34,231 bases of DNA from Actinomycetota bacterium (GCA_003162055.1 PMNA01000032.1:4146-38376), one strand, 5' to 3'. Shown: positions 23,852-33,559, counted from the stretch's first letter. Notes: a model not told the origin generated them from the sequence alone. Program-made: numbers and translations.

Positions 23852-25771
23852 ATGAGGATCAAGTCGATCCACATCGAGAATTTCCGGAGCTTCCAAGACG
23901 AGACTATCGCCTTGAACCCTCATTCATGCTTCGTCGGTCCGAACGGCGCTGGTAAGTCGTCGGTACTTTCGGCGCTGAACGTGTTCTTCCGCGAGCAAAC
24001 CGATTCCACAACGGACACTGCCAAACTTATTGATGAGGACTACTTCCTCAAGAACATCGCGGAACCTGTTCGAATCACCGTTACCTTTGGTGACCTCTCG
24101 GAGCAGGCGCAGCAGGAGCTTGATGCGTATGTTCGGCAAGGCGAGCTCGTCGTCACCGCTGAGGCCGTTTTCGATGTTGAGGCACGCGTCGGCAACGTCC
24201 ACTACTTCGGACACCGCCTTGGACTCCACGCGTTTCGCGGGTTCTTCGAACAGGAAAAGACCGGCGCTGCGGCCGGCGAGCTCAAGGACATCTACAGCTC
24301 CCTTCGTGAGCAGTTTCCGGATCTACCAGCTGCGGGCTCGAAGGCTGCGAACATCGCTGCTCTTCGCGCTTTCGAGAGCGAGAACACCGAGTCGTGCGCC
24401 CTGATTCGGAGCGAGGACAACTTCTACGGCGTTAACAGCACCGGGAAGCTCGCCCAATTCGTGCAATGGGTGTTTGTCCCGGCAGTTAAGGATGCGGGCG
24501 AAGAGGGGCAGGAGGCGAAGAACACCGCTCTCGGGAAGTTGATTGCCCGCGCAGTACGAGGCCGAACAAACTTCGATACCGAGCTCGAGACCTTGAAGAC
24601 CGAGACCCTCGAGCGTTATCGGGGCCTTCTTCGTGACAATGAGGCAAGCCTCACGGAGCTATCAGAGTCGCTACAGCGACGGCTAGAAGCCTGGGCCCAT
24701 CCAAACGTACGCCTTGGCATGGAGTGGCTGTCGGACCCCAGCAAGTCAGTTGTGCTCCAACCGCCTGTTGCTGGCATAAGGACAGGCGATGGCGACTTCC
24801 TCGGCAGCTTGGCCCGGATGGGCCATGGCTTGCAGCGCTCGTACTTGCTTGCGTTGCTGCAAGAGCTTGCCGGCTCGGAAGCGGAGAACGCACCGACGTT
24901 GATTCTCGGATGCGAAGAGCCGGAGTTGTATCAGCACCCGTCGCAAGCACGCCACCTTGCTGAGGTGCTCTGCGAGCTCGCCACCGGCAATAACCAGATT
25001 CTCGTGACGACTCATTCGCCGCTGTTCGTCAGTGGTGATGGATTCGAGAATGTACGACTCGTCCGTCGCCTCGGATTGAACGGGTCTACAACGGTGCGGT
25101 CATTAACGTTTTCTAGCCTTTGCGCGCGCATCCGTGGCGCAACGGGCAAGGACACAGAGAGACCCATCGAAGGGCTGGTGGCCAAGATTCACCAAGCGCT
25201 TCAACCCGGGATCGCGGAGATGTTCTTCACGAAAGTGGCGGTCCTCGTTGAAGGCCTTGAAGACGTGGCGTACATCACTACTGAACTACATCTCGCCGGT
25301 CTGTGGACAGAGTTCAGGCGGCTCGGCTGCTACATCATTCCCGTCAACGGAAAAGACAGGCTGATTCAGCCATTGGCGATCGCAGTCGAAACGGAGATGC
25401 CAGTATTCGTGATGTTCGATGCTGACTCAGATACGCTGCAACCGGATCACCGGGAGAAGCATGAGCGGGACAACCGTGCGCTCCAAACCCTCCTCGGAGT
25501 GAACCCTAACCCGTTCCCAGCGGAAGACGTTGTCGGTCCGAACTACGTGATTTGGCGGACAAGCCTTACCCAGGCAGTGAAGGAAGAGTTCGGCGACGCC
25601 TACGGGCGTCTCACTGAGACGGCTCGTCAGCATTACGCGCAGGAGGGCGGCCTTGAGAAGAACGAGCTCTTCATCGCCGACTGGGTCTCCGCCGCGCGGA
25701 ACGAGGGTCTCTCATCGCCGGCATTGACTGGGCTATGTCACGCGATCATCGAATTCGCGAAAGCCCAATGA
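23852..25771 (+). CDS. OLD-family endonuclease: ABC ATPase + TOPRIM
   Basis: The protein has 639 residues. Walker A GPNGAGKSS is at 29-37. The ABC-like signature region is near GHGLQRSYLLALLQ (325-338), Walker B at ILGCEEPELYQHP (351-363) and the H-loop at TTHSP (386-390). The TOPRIM part shows E467 in VLVEGLED and the DxD pair D523/D525 in MFDADSD. This is the class 1 OLD layout, known from phage P2 Old and related to GajA. No UvrD-like GajB gene follows, so it is not a Gabija pair. It is last in the plus-strand series, converging on the type III restriction operon. The expected activity is ATP-regulated, metal-dependent DNA cleavage. Confidence 0.9.
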   Translation: MRIKSIHIENFRSFQDETIALNPHSCFVGPNGAGKSSVLSALNVFFREQTDSTTDTAKLIDEDYFLKNIAEPVRITVTFGDLSEQAQQELDAYVRQGELVVTAEAVFDVEARVGNVHYFGHRLGLHAFRGFFEQEKTGAAAGELKDIYSSLREQFPDLPAAGSKAANIAALRAFESENTESCALIRSEDNFYGVNSTGKLAQFVQWVFVPAVKDAGEEGQEAKNTALGKLIARAVRGRTNFDTELETLKTETLERYRGLLRDNEASLTELSESLQRRLEAWAHPNVRLGMEWLSDPSKSVVLQPPVAGIRTGDGDFLGSLARMGHGLQRSYLLALLQELAGSEAENAPTLILGCEEPELYQHPSQARHLAEVLCELATGNNQILVTTHSPLFVSGDGFENVRLVRRLGLNGSTTVRSLTFSSLCARIRGATGKDTERPIEGLVAKIHQALQPGIAEMFFTKVAVLVEGLEDVAYITTELHLAGLWTEFRRLGCYIIPVNGKDRLIQPLAIAVETEMPVFVMFDADSDTLQPDHREKHERDNRALQTLLGVNPNPFPAEDVVGPNYVIWRTSLTQAVKEEFGDAYGRLTETARQHYAQEGGLEKNELFIADWVSAARNEGLSSPALTGLCHAIIEFAKAQ

Positions 25772-25843
25772 TCGCCCTCCCACCTCAGCGAGCTAGGGGT
25801 TCGATCTAGTTGACATCGTTCGGTTAGCCACTAGCCGTACCTC

Positions 25844-25856
25844 GGGCGGAACGCCC
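25844..25856. terminator. Hairpin in convergent gap between OLD gene and RloC-like gene
   Basis: GGGCG-GAA-CGCCC lies in the 205-bp convergent gap 25772-25976. It is short and without a T-run. No gene is seen in the gap. Confidence 0.3.
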
Positions 25857-25976
25857 ACCCTGCCTCCTCTCCGAGCCTGTCCCGGCGAGCGTACTGCAGA
25901 CAGCACCCATACCTAGTCCGACCACAGGCCCTCGTCAGGCGCGCCCGCGATCGGAGCCGCTGGACCGAGCAAGGTG

Positions 25977-28559
25977 TCACTTTCCTCGATAGCTCTTGAT
26001 TCGCTTGAACCACTCGTGGAACGTCGACAGTTCCGCTTCCATGTCCTCGGGCTCGGGTGCGACAAAGTTAACTGCGGGATCTTTGTCGTGGCGCCTCGCC
26101 CACTCCGAACACCGCCCATAGCTTGCTTGGAATTCCTCGTTGTCCTTGTCAGTGATCGCCGCGAAAATCCGAAACTTCATCGGTCGCACTTGAGATGTGC
26201 CACGATCCACAACTTCATTGACGATTTCAAGATTCACCGTGCGTTCCCAGGCCTCAGACAACTTTCCAGCCCAGCCAGAGCAATGCTCTTCGTAGGTGTC
26301 TTGGTCCCATCCGGTTCGCTCGCGTCGTATCTCGGCAAGAAGCTTGCCTAGCTCATCAATCCGTGCGGCAACATCCTTTGCCTTCCACGGGAGCTTGTTA
26401 GTGGACATCCCAGGCTGATCGTTTCCGCTGCGTTGGATCGACCGTTCTGTGATTGGTACGTGCGCTTCGGCTGCATGGCGCACCAAGTCCCCTACGAACG
26501 TGACCTCGTGAGTGAAGACGACGATCTGGCGCTCGCCGGCAAGCTCCACTAGACGCTTGGCAACGAGCGAGCGCCGTACGTGATCCAACGAGGTGACAGG
26601 GTCGTCAAGCACGATTGCGGACTTCGTGTCATCAAACGTGGCCTCCGTAAAGAAGCCCGCCAGGCCGAGTGCGCTCTGTTCCCCCTCGCTAAGGACCTTT
26701 GTCACTGGGACTTGACTCACCGCACCCAAGAGCGACGGACGGTGACGAAGCTGACCCTTGACACCGCCCTTATCGTCCAAGGTAATCCTCCGCAGGCGGA
26801 GACTCTCCGACTCCTGGGCGAACTGATCGCGCACAAGCCGCGTCACATACGTGCGGGTCAAGTCCGAGGACTTTCTGGTGATCGGCCCTGTGTCTGTTGC
26901 CTTTTTCGCGGCCTCGATCTGTGCGCGCACCTTGAGCCTGCTGGCCTCCTGCAAAATGGCGGGCTTGTGCTCGACGAGTGCGATTGCGCCTTGCAGCTCG
27001 TTCTTTTGGGTTGTGACCACCTTCAGGGCTTCCGCGAAGCTCGTCGCATCTAGTGCTGACGCCCGCTCTCGCAGCCCCTCCGCTTTCTCGCCAAGCATGG
27101 ATCCTGGTCCACTATCGAGCGAACCTCCGGCGGCTTCCGCACTCCCATCCAGCCACGCCAACACGCTCTCGCAAAGATTCGGAACAGGGGCGAGCCAAGC
27201 GTCGATCACTTCAGCCGTGGTCGTGTCGCCAGCCCGAATCTCTGCAAGGGCAGTCAAGACACCTGCGGGTTGGTTCGAAAGATTTTTCACAGTCTCGCTA
27301 GACGCCGCGAGTGTTTGCTCCGCCTTCTTGGCCTCCTGCTCGGTCGTGTCTGACATGAAGGCCTGGAATTTCTTGAACCGATCAGCCGCATCTTCGGATA
27401 ACTCCTGCTGGCACAACACGCACAGGCCTCCGGCGATTGTCACTGGGAACGGGTGGCTGTGAAAAGCCTCAGCCTCGGAGTACGCTCGCGCTGCCTCCCA
27501 GAGGGCACGCCACGTATTGCTTCCCACCCCCGGCAGGGGCTCGGCTTCAAAGTTCTGTGACGATGCCACTGTGGCAGCAGCTCGCAACTCCGCTGCGCTG
27601 CGTCTGACCTGCGCGAGTTTCTCGAGAGCTTGCTCCGAGAACCTCTCGACAAGGCGATCACAGTAACTCTTGATGGTCTCCATCCTCGTCGCCAGAGACT
27701 CGAGGCGTTGTCGCTCCTTTGACGGATCGCTCGCGTTTAGTCGCGCCTCCTCAGCAAGCAAGGCCGCGAGTGTTTTGGGGGCACCCTCAGGCGTTCGGCA
27801 GTGCGCGTCAATCTCCGTCTCTTTGGTCGCCGCTCCAAGTGTCGCCAGAAAACGGGCCGCTGTCGTCCCATCAGGGAGTGCTGGCAACGCTGCCCTTGAT
27901 AGCTGGTTGTCTCGGAGTTTCTCGTCAAGTTCCTCGCGTACCGCATCGCATACCACAATGAGCTGATCTAGAAGAATGAACGCTGACGGGCGGTAGGTGA
28001 TCTCAGACGTGGCGCTGAGATAGGCGTTGCCACACGCCTTGTCGTAGTAGTGAACTTGTTGTAGTTCAGGATTTGGAGACCCGGGCCACGTCCATGGTTC
28101 ACCATCCAAGCTCCCGACGCGGTATTGCACAACCCCGTGCTGCTGGGCCTGCCCGGCTTTAGCGAAAACATCACCGAGAATGTCCTCGCGGACTCGGGCG
28201 CCAGCCATATTCCTGAGAAGTCGAGCGTATCCGGACTTGCCGCTTGCATTGTCGCCATAGACGACAGTAATCCCAGTGGCGCCGAACGATAGCGCCTGAC
28301 CGGTAACAAGAGCATTCAAACCCTGGAGTTCGTCGATCGCGGCCAGACTCACAGCAGCGGCGGCAACCGATGATCCAGGGATATCGCTAGCTAGGACATT
28401 GGCAACCGCCGTTGCCTCCTTGTTCGCTATGAGTTGATCAGCGAGCGCAGCGATAGCGGCATCATCGAAAGACTCCTGCTTGCACAGTCGCGCAATGACG
28501 GATTGCTGCCAAGCAGGCCGAGTGGCGATCCACTCGGCTAGGTCGTCTTCGACGCTCAT
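25977..28559 (-). CDS. AAA_13-family ATPase, RloC/PrrC-like
   Basis: The protein has 860 residues from ATG 28559, which has a GAAGG RBS; the open frame extends further upstream but without coding character. Walker A GDNASGKSG is at 102-110, a zinc-hook-like CVLC (C380, C383) sits between coiled coils, the signature LSEGEQ is at 623-628, Walker B IVLDDP at 649-654 and the H-loop FTHE at ~682-685. This layout is that of RloC/PrrC-type ATPases, some of which are tRNA anticodon nucleases. In the C-terminal part, Glu772 (SEAWE) and His824 (RRHDKD) could match the nuclease Glu/His, but the expected Arg four residues before the Glu is Ser768. Nuclease activity is therefore uncertain. It follows type III res by 67 bp in the same operon. 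Confidence 0.85.
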   Translation of the reverse strand: MSVEDDLAEWIATRPAWQQSVIARLCKQESFDDAAIAALADQLIANKEATAVANVLASDIPGSSVAAAAVSLAAIDELQGLNALVTGQALSFGATGITVVYGDNASGKSGYARLLRNMAGARVREDILGDVFAKAGQAQQHGVVQYRVGSLDGEPWTWPGSPNPELQQVHYYDKACGNAYLSATSEITYRPSAFILLDQLIVVCDAVREELDEKLRDNQLSRAALPALPDGTTAARFLATLGAATKETEIDAHCRTPEGAPKTLAALLAEEARLNASDPSKERQRLESLATRMETIKSYCDRLVERFSEQALEKLAQVRRSAAELRAAATVASSQNFEAEPLPGVGSNTWRALWEAARAYSEAEAFHSHPFPVTIAGGLCVLCQQELSEDAADRFKKFQAFMSDTTEQEAKKAEQTLAASSETVKNLSNQPAGVLTALAEIRAGDTTTAEVIDAWLAPVPNLCESVLAWLDGSAEAAGGSLDSGPGSMLGEKAEGLRERASALDATSFAEALKVVTTQKNELQGAIALVEHKPAILQEASRLKVRAQIEAAKKATDTGPITRKSSDLTRTYVTRLVRDQFAQESESLRLRRITLDDKGGVKGQLRHRPSLLGAVSQVPVTKVLSEGEQSALGLAGFFTEATFDDTKSAIVLDDPVTSLDHVRRSLVAKRLVELAGERQIVVFTHEVTFVGDLVRHAAEAHVPITERSIQRSGNDQPGMSTNKLPWKAKDVAARIDELGKLLAEIRRERTGWDQDTYEEHCSGWAGKLSEAWERTVNLEIVNEVVDRGTSQVRPMKFRIFAAITDKDNEEFQASYGRCSEWARRHDKDPAVNFVAPEPEDMEAELSTFHEWFKRIKSYRGK

Positions 28560-28626
28560 TCGAAAGACCTTCGAGCTCTCGTTTCTCGTTCTGGAAGCAC
28601 GGTGCTCATCCGTAGGTGTGGCGGGC

Positions 28627-31551
28627 TCATAGAATCGTCTCCTGCACAGAAGCTCGCTCCTTGCGCCTAAGACGCGCGAAATCGAGCAGCTCGCTTGCAC
28701 GAGCACTCTTTGAGTGCCACTCCTTCACAGACGACTCGCCGAGGATGACGTACTGCCACTCCCGACCGTCACGCTGCTCCAACGGCAGTGTGTTGATCTG
28801 CTCGCACCACGCGATCGCGGCTCGCTGCTTCCGCTGTACATTCTCGTCCGTCAACGCGCTCTGCGCCTTGGTCTCGACCACGTAGACCCGCTCAGTCGTT
28901 CGAATTAAAAAATCCGGTGAGTACTGCGCTGGCATCCCGTCGGCCTTCAGGTATGGCCGGTGAAGGAAGTCGTGGCGATACTCGTGAATCTTCACTAGCG
29001 CCTCGATCTGGCTGTCGTCATCCGCCCACTCTATGAATAGACGCTCGAGCCCGCCGCTTCGGGTCGGGATCGGCAGCTTGGGGTATATGCACTTTCGGAC
29101 ATCGACGGCGCTGGAGCTACGGATGCTGATCGACTTGACCTCCGAGAGTAGGCGGTACACCACCTCGGCGCCTGCGACCTCTTGATTGGCGGCGGCTTCG
29201 GTAAGCGCCGTTGCGAACGTGCCGGCTATGCCGTGAGCGACGTCGTCGAGCAGTAGAACTCGCCAGTTCTCATCTTCGAGTGGCTCAATGGTTTCCCCAA
29301 AGAGGCGATTCCGGATGTAGGTGTCGAGCCAGCCGGCTACGAGCGGTCGATAGGCCTGGAGCATCGGGAACTGGCTCGCCTCGCTGTACTGCTTGGCGCT
29401 ACGCGTGATGCTGCTACCAAGAGCCTCAGTGATACGGGTGGTCATGCGAGCGAGGTAGTCGTTGTAGCCTGTCGCGGTCATCACGCCGCCGTCGACGCGG
29501 TAGTCACCGTACTGAGTCCCTGTCTGGGCATCCTCGGAGACGAAACGGTCGCCCCTCCCGATAGCACGCTTCAGAAGGTCGAATGGGTACTTACTCGGCG
29601 GAAGTGCGAGAGGGTCGAGCGACGGCGTGCGAAGCTCTTCTTCGGCTTCGCGCACGAGGAACGGAATGCGGAAGTCATACCGCTCGTAGTCATCGCGCAA
29701 CTCGACTATCTCCAGGTCGCCCGCCGGGTCAGTCTTGTCAGAATCTTCGTCAACCTCGACAGCGAGTCCGCCTTCGAGTAGCTCGTCGTAGAACGCGGCG
29801 AATGCCGGGTGCTCGACGATGAAGAGCACGTCGAAGTAATTCGTGGGCTCGAGCTTCTGTCGGAAGCGTTCTCGCGTTTCGTGCTTTAGCTCGTCGATCC
29901 GAGCTTCTCCACGCCACATGAGCCGCAGACCGCGACCAATGGTCTGCTCAAGAAGAATCTGGGCCTGACTCGACCTGAGCGGAACGATGACGCAGATGTT
30001 GTTGACGTCGAAGCCTTCTCGCAGCATGAGGACGCTGACGATGACCTTAGGGTGAGGATGGCGATCGATGTCAAACAATCGCTCCCGCGTGAATTCCCAC
30101 TCCGCCTTGCTCATCTCGCCCTTGCGATTGGAGTCGACAGCGAGAATCTCGTCGTCGCCCAAACCGGTCGTCTTCAAAAACTCGACAACATGGCCTGTGA
30201 CGCTCGTGTCCTCACAGACGACTAGAAGCTTCGGGTGCTTATCGGGGTCAGTAGACGCGAAGCTCTGCTCGAGGATCTGCCGCTTCCGCAAGCCGGCGCG
30301 CAGCATCACTCGCTGTCCGTTCGACAGTCCGGTGACTCGCTTCTGCTCATCTCGCTCTGCCTTGAAGTCGAGCGGTAGCGAGGCGACCTCCTTGCGCTTA
30401 TCTAGCGCAAGCGCCTTGACGAGCCCCATACTCATCGCGGCGTTGAGGTCGAAATCAACGACGATGTGGGGGAAATAGATCTTCCTCTTGCCGCCTCGTC
30501 CCCCGGTCTCGTTGAAAGGAGTCGCCGAGAAGTCGATCTGGATGAAGCGATGCGCCTTAGTCGACGCAATCTCGGTCAAGCTCTTCTGCCACTCGACCTC
30601 GCTTACCTCCTCGCCGCGTTTAATCTCGTGAATGTGGTGGGCCTCGTCGTTGAAGACGAGCAGGTCGGGAAGATCCTTGAGCGATTCCAATGGTCCGCCG
30701 CGGAGATATGCGCGGTCGAGCGCTTCGAGTGCGTTTCCGCTAGTCGTACCGGGGGTTACGGGGAAAAAGCTCCTGACGGCCTCCTCAGAATCAACGTCTG
30801 TCCCGGGCGCCTCGGTATCCGGGATGAAGTCCGGATCCTCAACACCCGCGAGCAGGTGCCAGTTGGTGATCGCAACCATCCCACTTCCGGTGACCTTTCG
30901 ACCGATATCAGTCTTTGTGACGACGGATGACTGCAGGAACCCAAAGACGGCTTCGCGGTAGTTCTCCGGAACGAATAGTTCTTGGTGCGAGAAGATGTCG
31001 GAGGTCTTGAAGTGGCGTTCGCCATCTCGTTCCTTGCCAAGGAAGGAGTCAAGGAGGCGGTCGTAGACGATCAACCCGGGAGCGACGAGGAGGAAGTTGC
31101 TCGTAAAGCGCTCGTCTTCAGGAGTGGCAAGCTTGTTCAGGTACTGCCAGACGAGAAGGGCGTTCAGCACCCAGGTCTTGCCAGTACCGGTTGCCATCTT
31201 CGCGGCGTACATGGGGTGGTTGTGGTGAGCGCGCGTCACCTCTCCGAGCATCCCACCCTCCAAGAGTGCGTCAGGTGCAACTTTCTCGTATAGGTCTTGC
31301 AACCGTCGGGGCGCTAACACCTCTTGCGCATAAACGATGTTGAGGATCGCTTCTCGCTGTCCCTCGTGAAAGTTCAGCTCGCGGAGATCGCAGTAGTCAG
31401 CCTCGAACCAATACCGGAGGAGCTCCGCCGTGACGGGCGTGACTTGCTCGAGTAGTTCAGTCGGATGTCCCGAAACGAGATCCGCGATCTGCCCACCTAC
31501 TAGATGGTGAAGACCGGCTGCAAGCGGGAATACATCACGGTTGGGGCTCAT
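28627..31551 (-). CDS. res: Type III restriction enzyme, Res subunit (helicase-nuclease)
   Basis: The protein has 974 residues from ATG 31551, overlapping the mod stop by ATGA; the longer open frame upstream is a shadow inside mod. SF2 helicase motifs: motif I TGTGKT (121-126), motif II DEAH (302-305), motif III SAT (342-344) and motif VI QTIGRGLR. The C-terminal nuclease has D880 in SPDFLI, then E893-x-K895 in VVETKA, the PD-(D/E)XK site of type III Res. It needs Mod for site recognition and cuts DNA away from the site after ATP-dependent communication along DNA. All catalytic motifs are intact, so the enzyme is probably active. Confidence 0.94.
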   Translation of the reverse strand: MSPNRDVFPLAAGLHHLVGGQIADLVSGHPTELLEQVTPVTAELLRYWFEADYCDLRELNFHEGQREAILNIVYAQEVLAPRRLQDLYEKVAPDALLEGGMLGEVTRAHHNHPMYAAKMATGTGKTWVLNALLVWQYLNKLATPEDERFTSNFLLVAPGLIVYDRLLDSFLGKERDGERHFKTSDIFSHQELFVPENYREAVFGFLQSSVVTKTDIGRKVTGSGMVAITNWHLLAGVEDPDFIPDTEAPGTDVDSEEAVRSFFPVTPGTTSGNALEALDRAYLRGGPLESLKDLPDLLVFNDEAHHIHEIKRGEEVSEVEWQKSLTEIASTKAHRFIQIDFSATPFNETGGRGGKRKIYFPHIVVDFDLNAAMSMGLVKALALDKRKEVASLPLDFKAERDEQKRVTGLSNGQRVMLRAGLRKRQILEQSFASTDPDKHPKLLVVCEDTSVTGHVVEFLKTTGLGDDEILAVDSNRKGEMSKAEWEFTRERLFDIDRHPHPKVIVSVLMLREGFDVNNICVIVPLRSSQAQILLEQTIGRGLRLMWRGEARIDELKHETRERFRQKLEPTNYFDVLFIVEHPAFAAFYDELLEGGLAVEVDEDSDKTDPAGDLEIVELRDDYERYDFRIPFLVREAEEELRTPSLDPLALPPSKYPFDLLKRAIGRGDRFVSEDAQTGTQYGDYRVDGGVMTATGYNDYLARMTTRITEALGSSITRSAKQYSEASQFPMLQAYRPLVAGWLDTYIRNRLFGETIEPLEDENWRVLLLDDVAHGIAGTFATALTEAAANQEVAGAEVVYRLLSEVKSISIRSSSAVDVRKCIYPKLPIPTRSGGLERLFIEWADDDSQIEALVKIHEYRHDFLHRPYLKADGMPAQYSPDFLIRTTERVYVVETKAQSALTDENVQRKQRAAIAWCEQINTLPLEQRDGREWQYVILGESSVKEWHSKSARASELLDFARLRRKERASVQETIL

Positions 31552-33503
31552 CTGGTCGCCTCGACCCCTTCGACTACGACTTCGGATTCGAATCCGAAGA
31601 CATCTACGGCGCGAACGCAAACGCGGCGCGGGCCGTCGGCGGGCGGGACACGAAGGACGGCCTTCTTGACGACTCTCAGGGGATCGCTGTCGTTCTCGGT
31701 GTTCTCCCGGTAGTCCTGCCACACAGAGCGGAAGATCGCACCGTCATAGTCCGGGTCGACGGCCCAGTATTCGATAAGTGCGAGAGGATCGTCGTTCGCG
31801 ACCTGTTGAAGGGCCTCACGGTTCTTTTCGTCGAGGTTGATCGCGTCGGGAGAGAGAAGGACGTAGTTGTCGAGGACGACGTGGAGTTCCTCTCCGTCGC
31901 CGGAGGTCTTGCGCTCAGCCACGTGCGCCTGTAGATACTGCAGGCTCGAAAACCGGACTTCACCGGCGAGTTTATCGAGCGAACTCTTTTTCTTTAAGCG
32001 ATCGAGCAGGTCAGGTGGGATGACGAGAACTTCCAGATGAGGGTCGTTGAGCGCCGCGATGTCCTGACCGATCCCGGCAGAGAAGTTCCAGCCAAGCACG
32101 ACAACCTTGTCGAAACCCCCCATGAGCGAATCCCGATATTGCTGAGCGCGCCGGAGTGTCGAGACAGTCGTAAGACGGGACGGACTATCGGCGAGTACAA
32201 GCGTTCGGGCGTTCGGCAGTCTCCCAAGACTCCCAGACGCATTCTCCTCTGGAGAGAGCGGAAGCGCTCCGTAGAGTTTCAACACAACCTGAGCGAGGTC
32301 GCCTACACGGAAACGACGCCCTAAAGTCGACCTCGCTTGTTCTACTTGATAGTCGCCGATCGCTTGATAGAGAAACGGCCTCGCGTCTTGATCGATTAGC
32401 CGCTTACGCGTGATCATAACCGCCGGCTTTCCGAGATCCGACACTATCCATCGTCGGTCTAATTTCTCTGCCGCTGCGGCAGTGGTTCCGGACCCGACGA
32501 AGAAGTCGGCAACAACATCTTCCGGGTCGGTTGAATGTTCGATTATGCGCGCAAGAAGTCGCTCGGGCTTCTGCGTGTCGTACCCTACTATCTCCGAGTG
32601 CTTGGTCTGGTTGCTTTTATATGCGCGCGGGTCTGCGTAAACCTGTTTAATGTCTGACCAGACTGTCGAGGCAGGAATACCCTTGCTCTCGTCAAGATAT
32701 TGGCGCTCCCATTGGCCTTTGTCTCGCATTCGCTTACGATATCTACGTCCGTCTTCGTCAGTCCACTTGAACCAGTCTTCGATGTACTTGTCGCTGTATG
32801 GAAGATGAAGCTTATTCGATTTCCGACAGCTATAGTCCTTCGCGTAATGGAGTAAAGTCTCATGCATTTTGACGAGCTTCGCTCCGGCTGCTCTACCGCC
32901 TGACGGCGAACCATAAGCCCAGATGATTTCATCAACGAAACTCTTGCGTCCAAATAGCTCATCTAGAACCATTTTTACGTAATGCCCAACATGCCAATCG
33001 AGGTGAACATAGATCGATCCGCTATCTGAAAGAAGCTCTCTCATCAACACCAATCGAGGTGTGATCATCGCGAGATAGGACGCGGTACCGTCAGACCACG
33101 TGTCAGAATACGCGAACTGCTCGATAACCGTCGGACGTTGTTCTATGGTCGCCCCAGGGACAGCGATTTTCGTGCGATAATCGGCTTTTGAGTCGAAAGG
33201 CGGATCGATATAAATCAAGTCCACTGAGCCACGCAGAGAAGCTGTCTCCCCGTCTCCTGCGAGCAGCGCTGCCATCGCGAGGAGGTTGTCGCCGTAGATG
33301 AGCCGGTTCGGGTTGCCAATGTCGGCCTTGTTTCCGTCAGAACGGAAAAGGTCGCCTTGCGATACATCTTTCGATGGGATTACCAGCTCGCGTGTCTGGA
33401 GTGTGACCCGTTGGTTTGATTCAAGCTGCTCCAGGATCTGATTCGCTTGCCGCTTGCCGGCGGCGACGATCCCAGGTAGCGCATCGAGGAGCGATTTACT
33501 CAT
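31548..33503 (-). CDS. mod: Type III restriction-modification methyltransferase, Mod subunit
   Basis: The protein has 651 residues. DPPF at 100-103 precedes FVGSGT at 335-340, the beta-class order (motif IV before motif I) used by type III Mod adenine methyltransferases. Between them lies a target-recognition region (~200-300). The ~250-residue C-terminal part mediates Mod-Mod/Res contacts in this family. The N-terminus has a helical segment followed by RLIYGDNLLAM, a usual Mod feature. The gene is AT-richer than its neighbours, especially 32.3-33.5 kb, which suggests separate acquisition. No simple-sequence repeat suitable for phase variation is seen. It is driven by a good promoter at 33531-33559. 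Confidence 0.94.
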   Translation of the reverse strand: MSKSLLDALPGIVAAGKRQANQILEQLESNQRVTLQTRELVIPSKDVSQGDLFRSDGNKADIGNPNRLIYGDNLLAMAALLAGDGETASLRGSVDLIYIDPPFDSKADYRTKIAVPGATIEQRPTVIEQFAYSDTWSDGTASYLAMITPRLVLMRELLSDSGSIYVHLDWHVGHYVKMVLDELFGRKSFVDEIIWAYGSPSGGRAAGAKLVKMHETLLHYAKDYSCRKSNKLHLPYSDKYIEDWFKWTDEDGRRYRKRMRDKGQWERQYLDESKGIPASTVWSDIKQVYADPRAYKSNQTKHSEIVGYDTQKPERLLARIIEHSTDPEDVVADFFVGSGTTAAAAEKLDRRWIVSDLGKPAVMITRKRLIDQDARPFLYQAIGDYQVEQARSTLGRRFRVGDLAQVVLKLYGALPLSPEENASGSLGRLPNARTLVLADSPSRLTTVSTLRRAQQYRDSLMGGFDKVVVLGWNFSAGIGQDIAALNDPHLEVLVIPPDLLDRLKKKSSLDKLAGEVRFSSLQYLQAHVAERKTSGDGEELHVVLDNYVLLSPDAINLDEKNREALQQVANDDPLALIEYWAVDPDYDGAIFRSVWQDYRENTENDSDPLRVVKKAVLRVPPADGPRRVCVRAVDVFGFESEVVVEGVEATR

Positions 33504-33530
33504 ATAAAACAGTCCGCCTTATAAAGAATG

Positions 33531-33559
33531 ATTATACGACAATTGATGGTATCCGTCAC
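33531..33559 (-). promoter_or_regulatory. Promoter of the mod-res-RloC-like operon
   Basis: On the minus strand, GTGACG (33559-33554) and a perfect TATAAT (33536-33531) are 17 bp apart. The mod ATG lies at 33503, giving a ~20-base leader with an AAGGCGG-type RBS. Confidence 0.7.

Noticed and set aside
23852-25771. Gabija system (GajA-like OLD nuclease)
   Set aside because: No GajB/UvrD-like helicase gene follows; the gene ends at a convergent junction.
16491-33503. BREX, DISARM, Wadjet, Zorya or CRISPR-Cas locus
   Set aside because: None of the signature genes (PglZ, BrxL, DrmA/B, JetD, ZorAB, Cas) is present, and no regularly spaced direct repeats were found.
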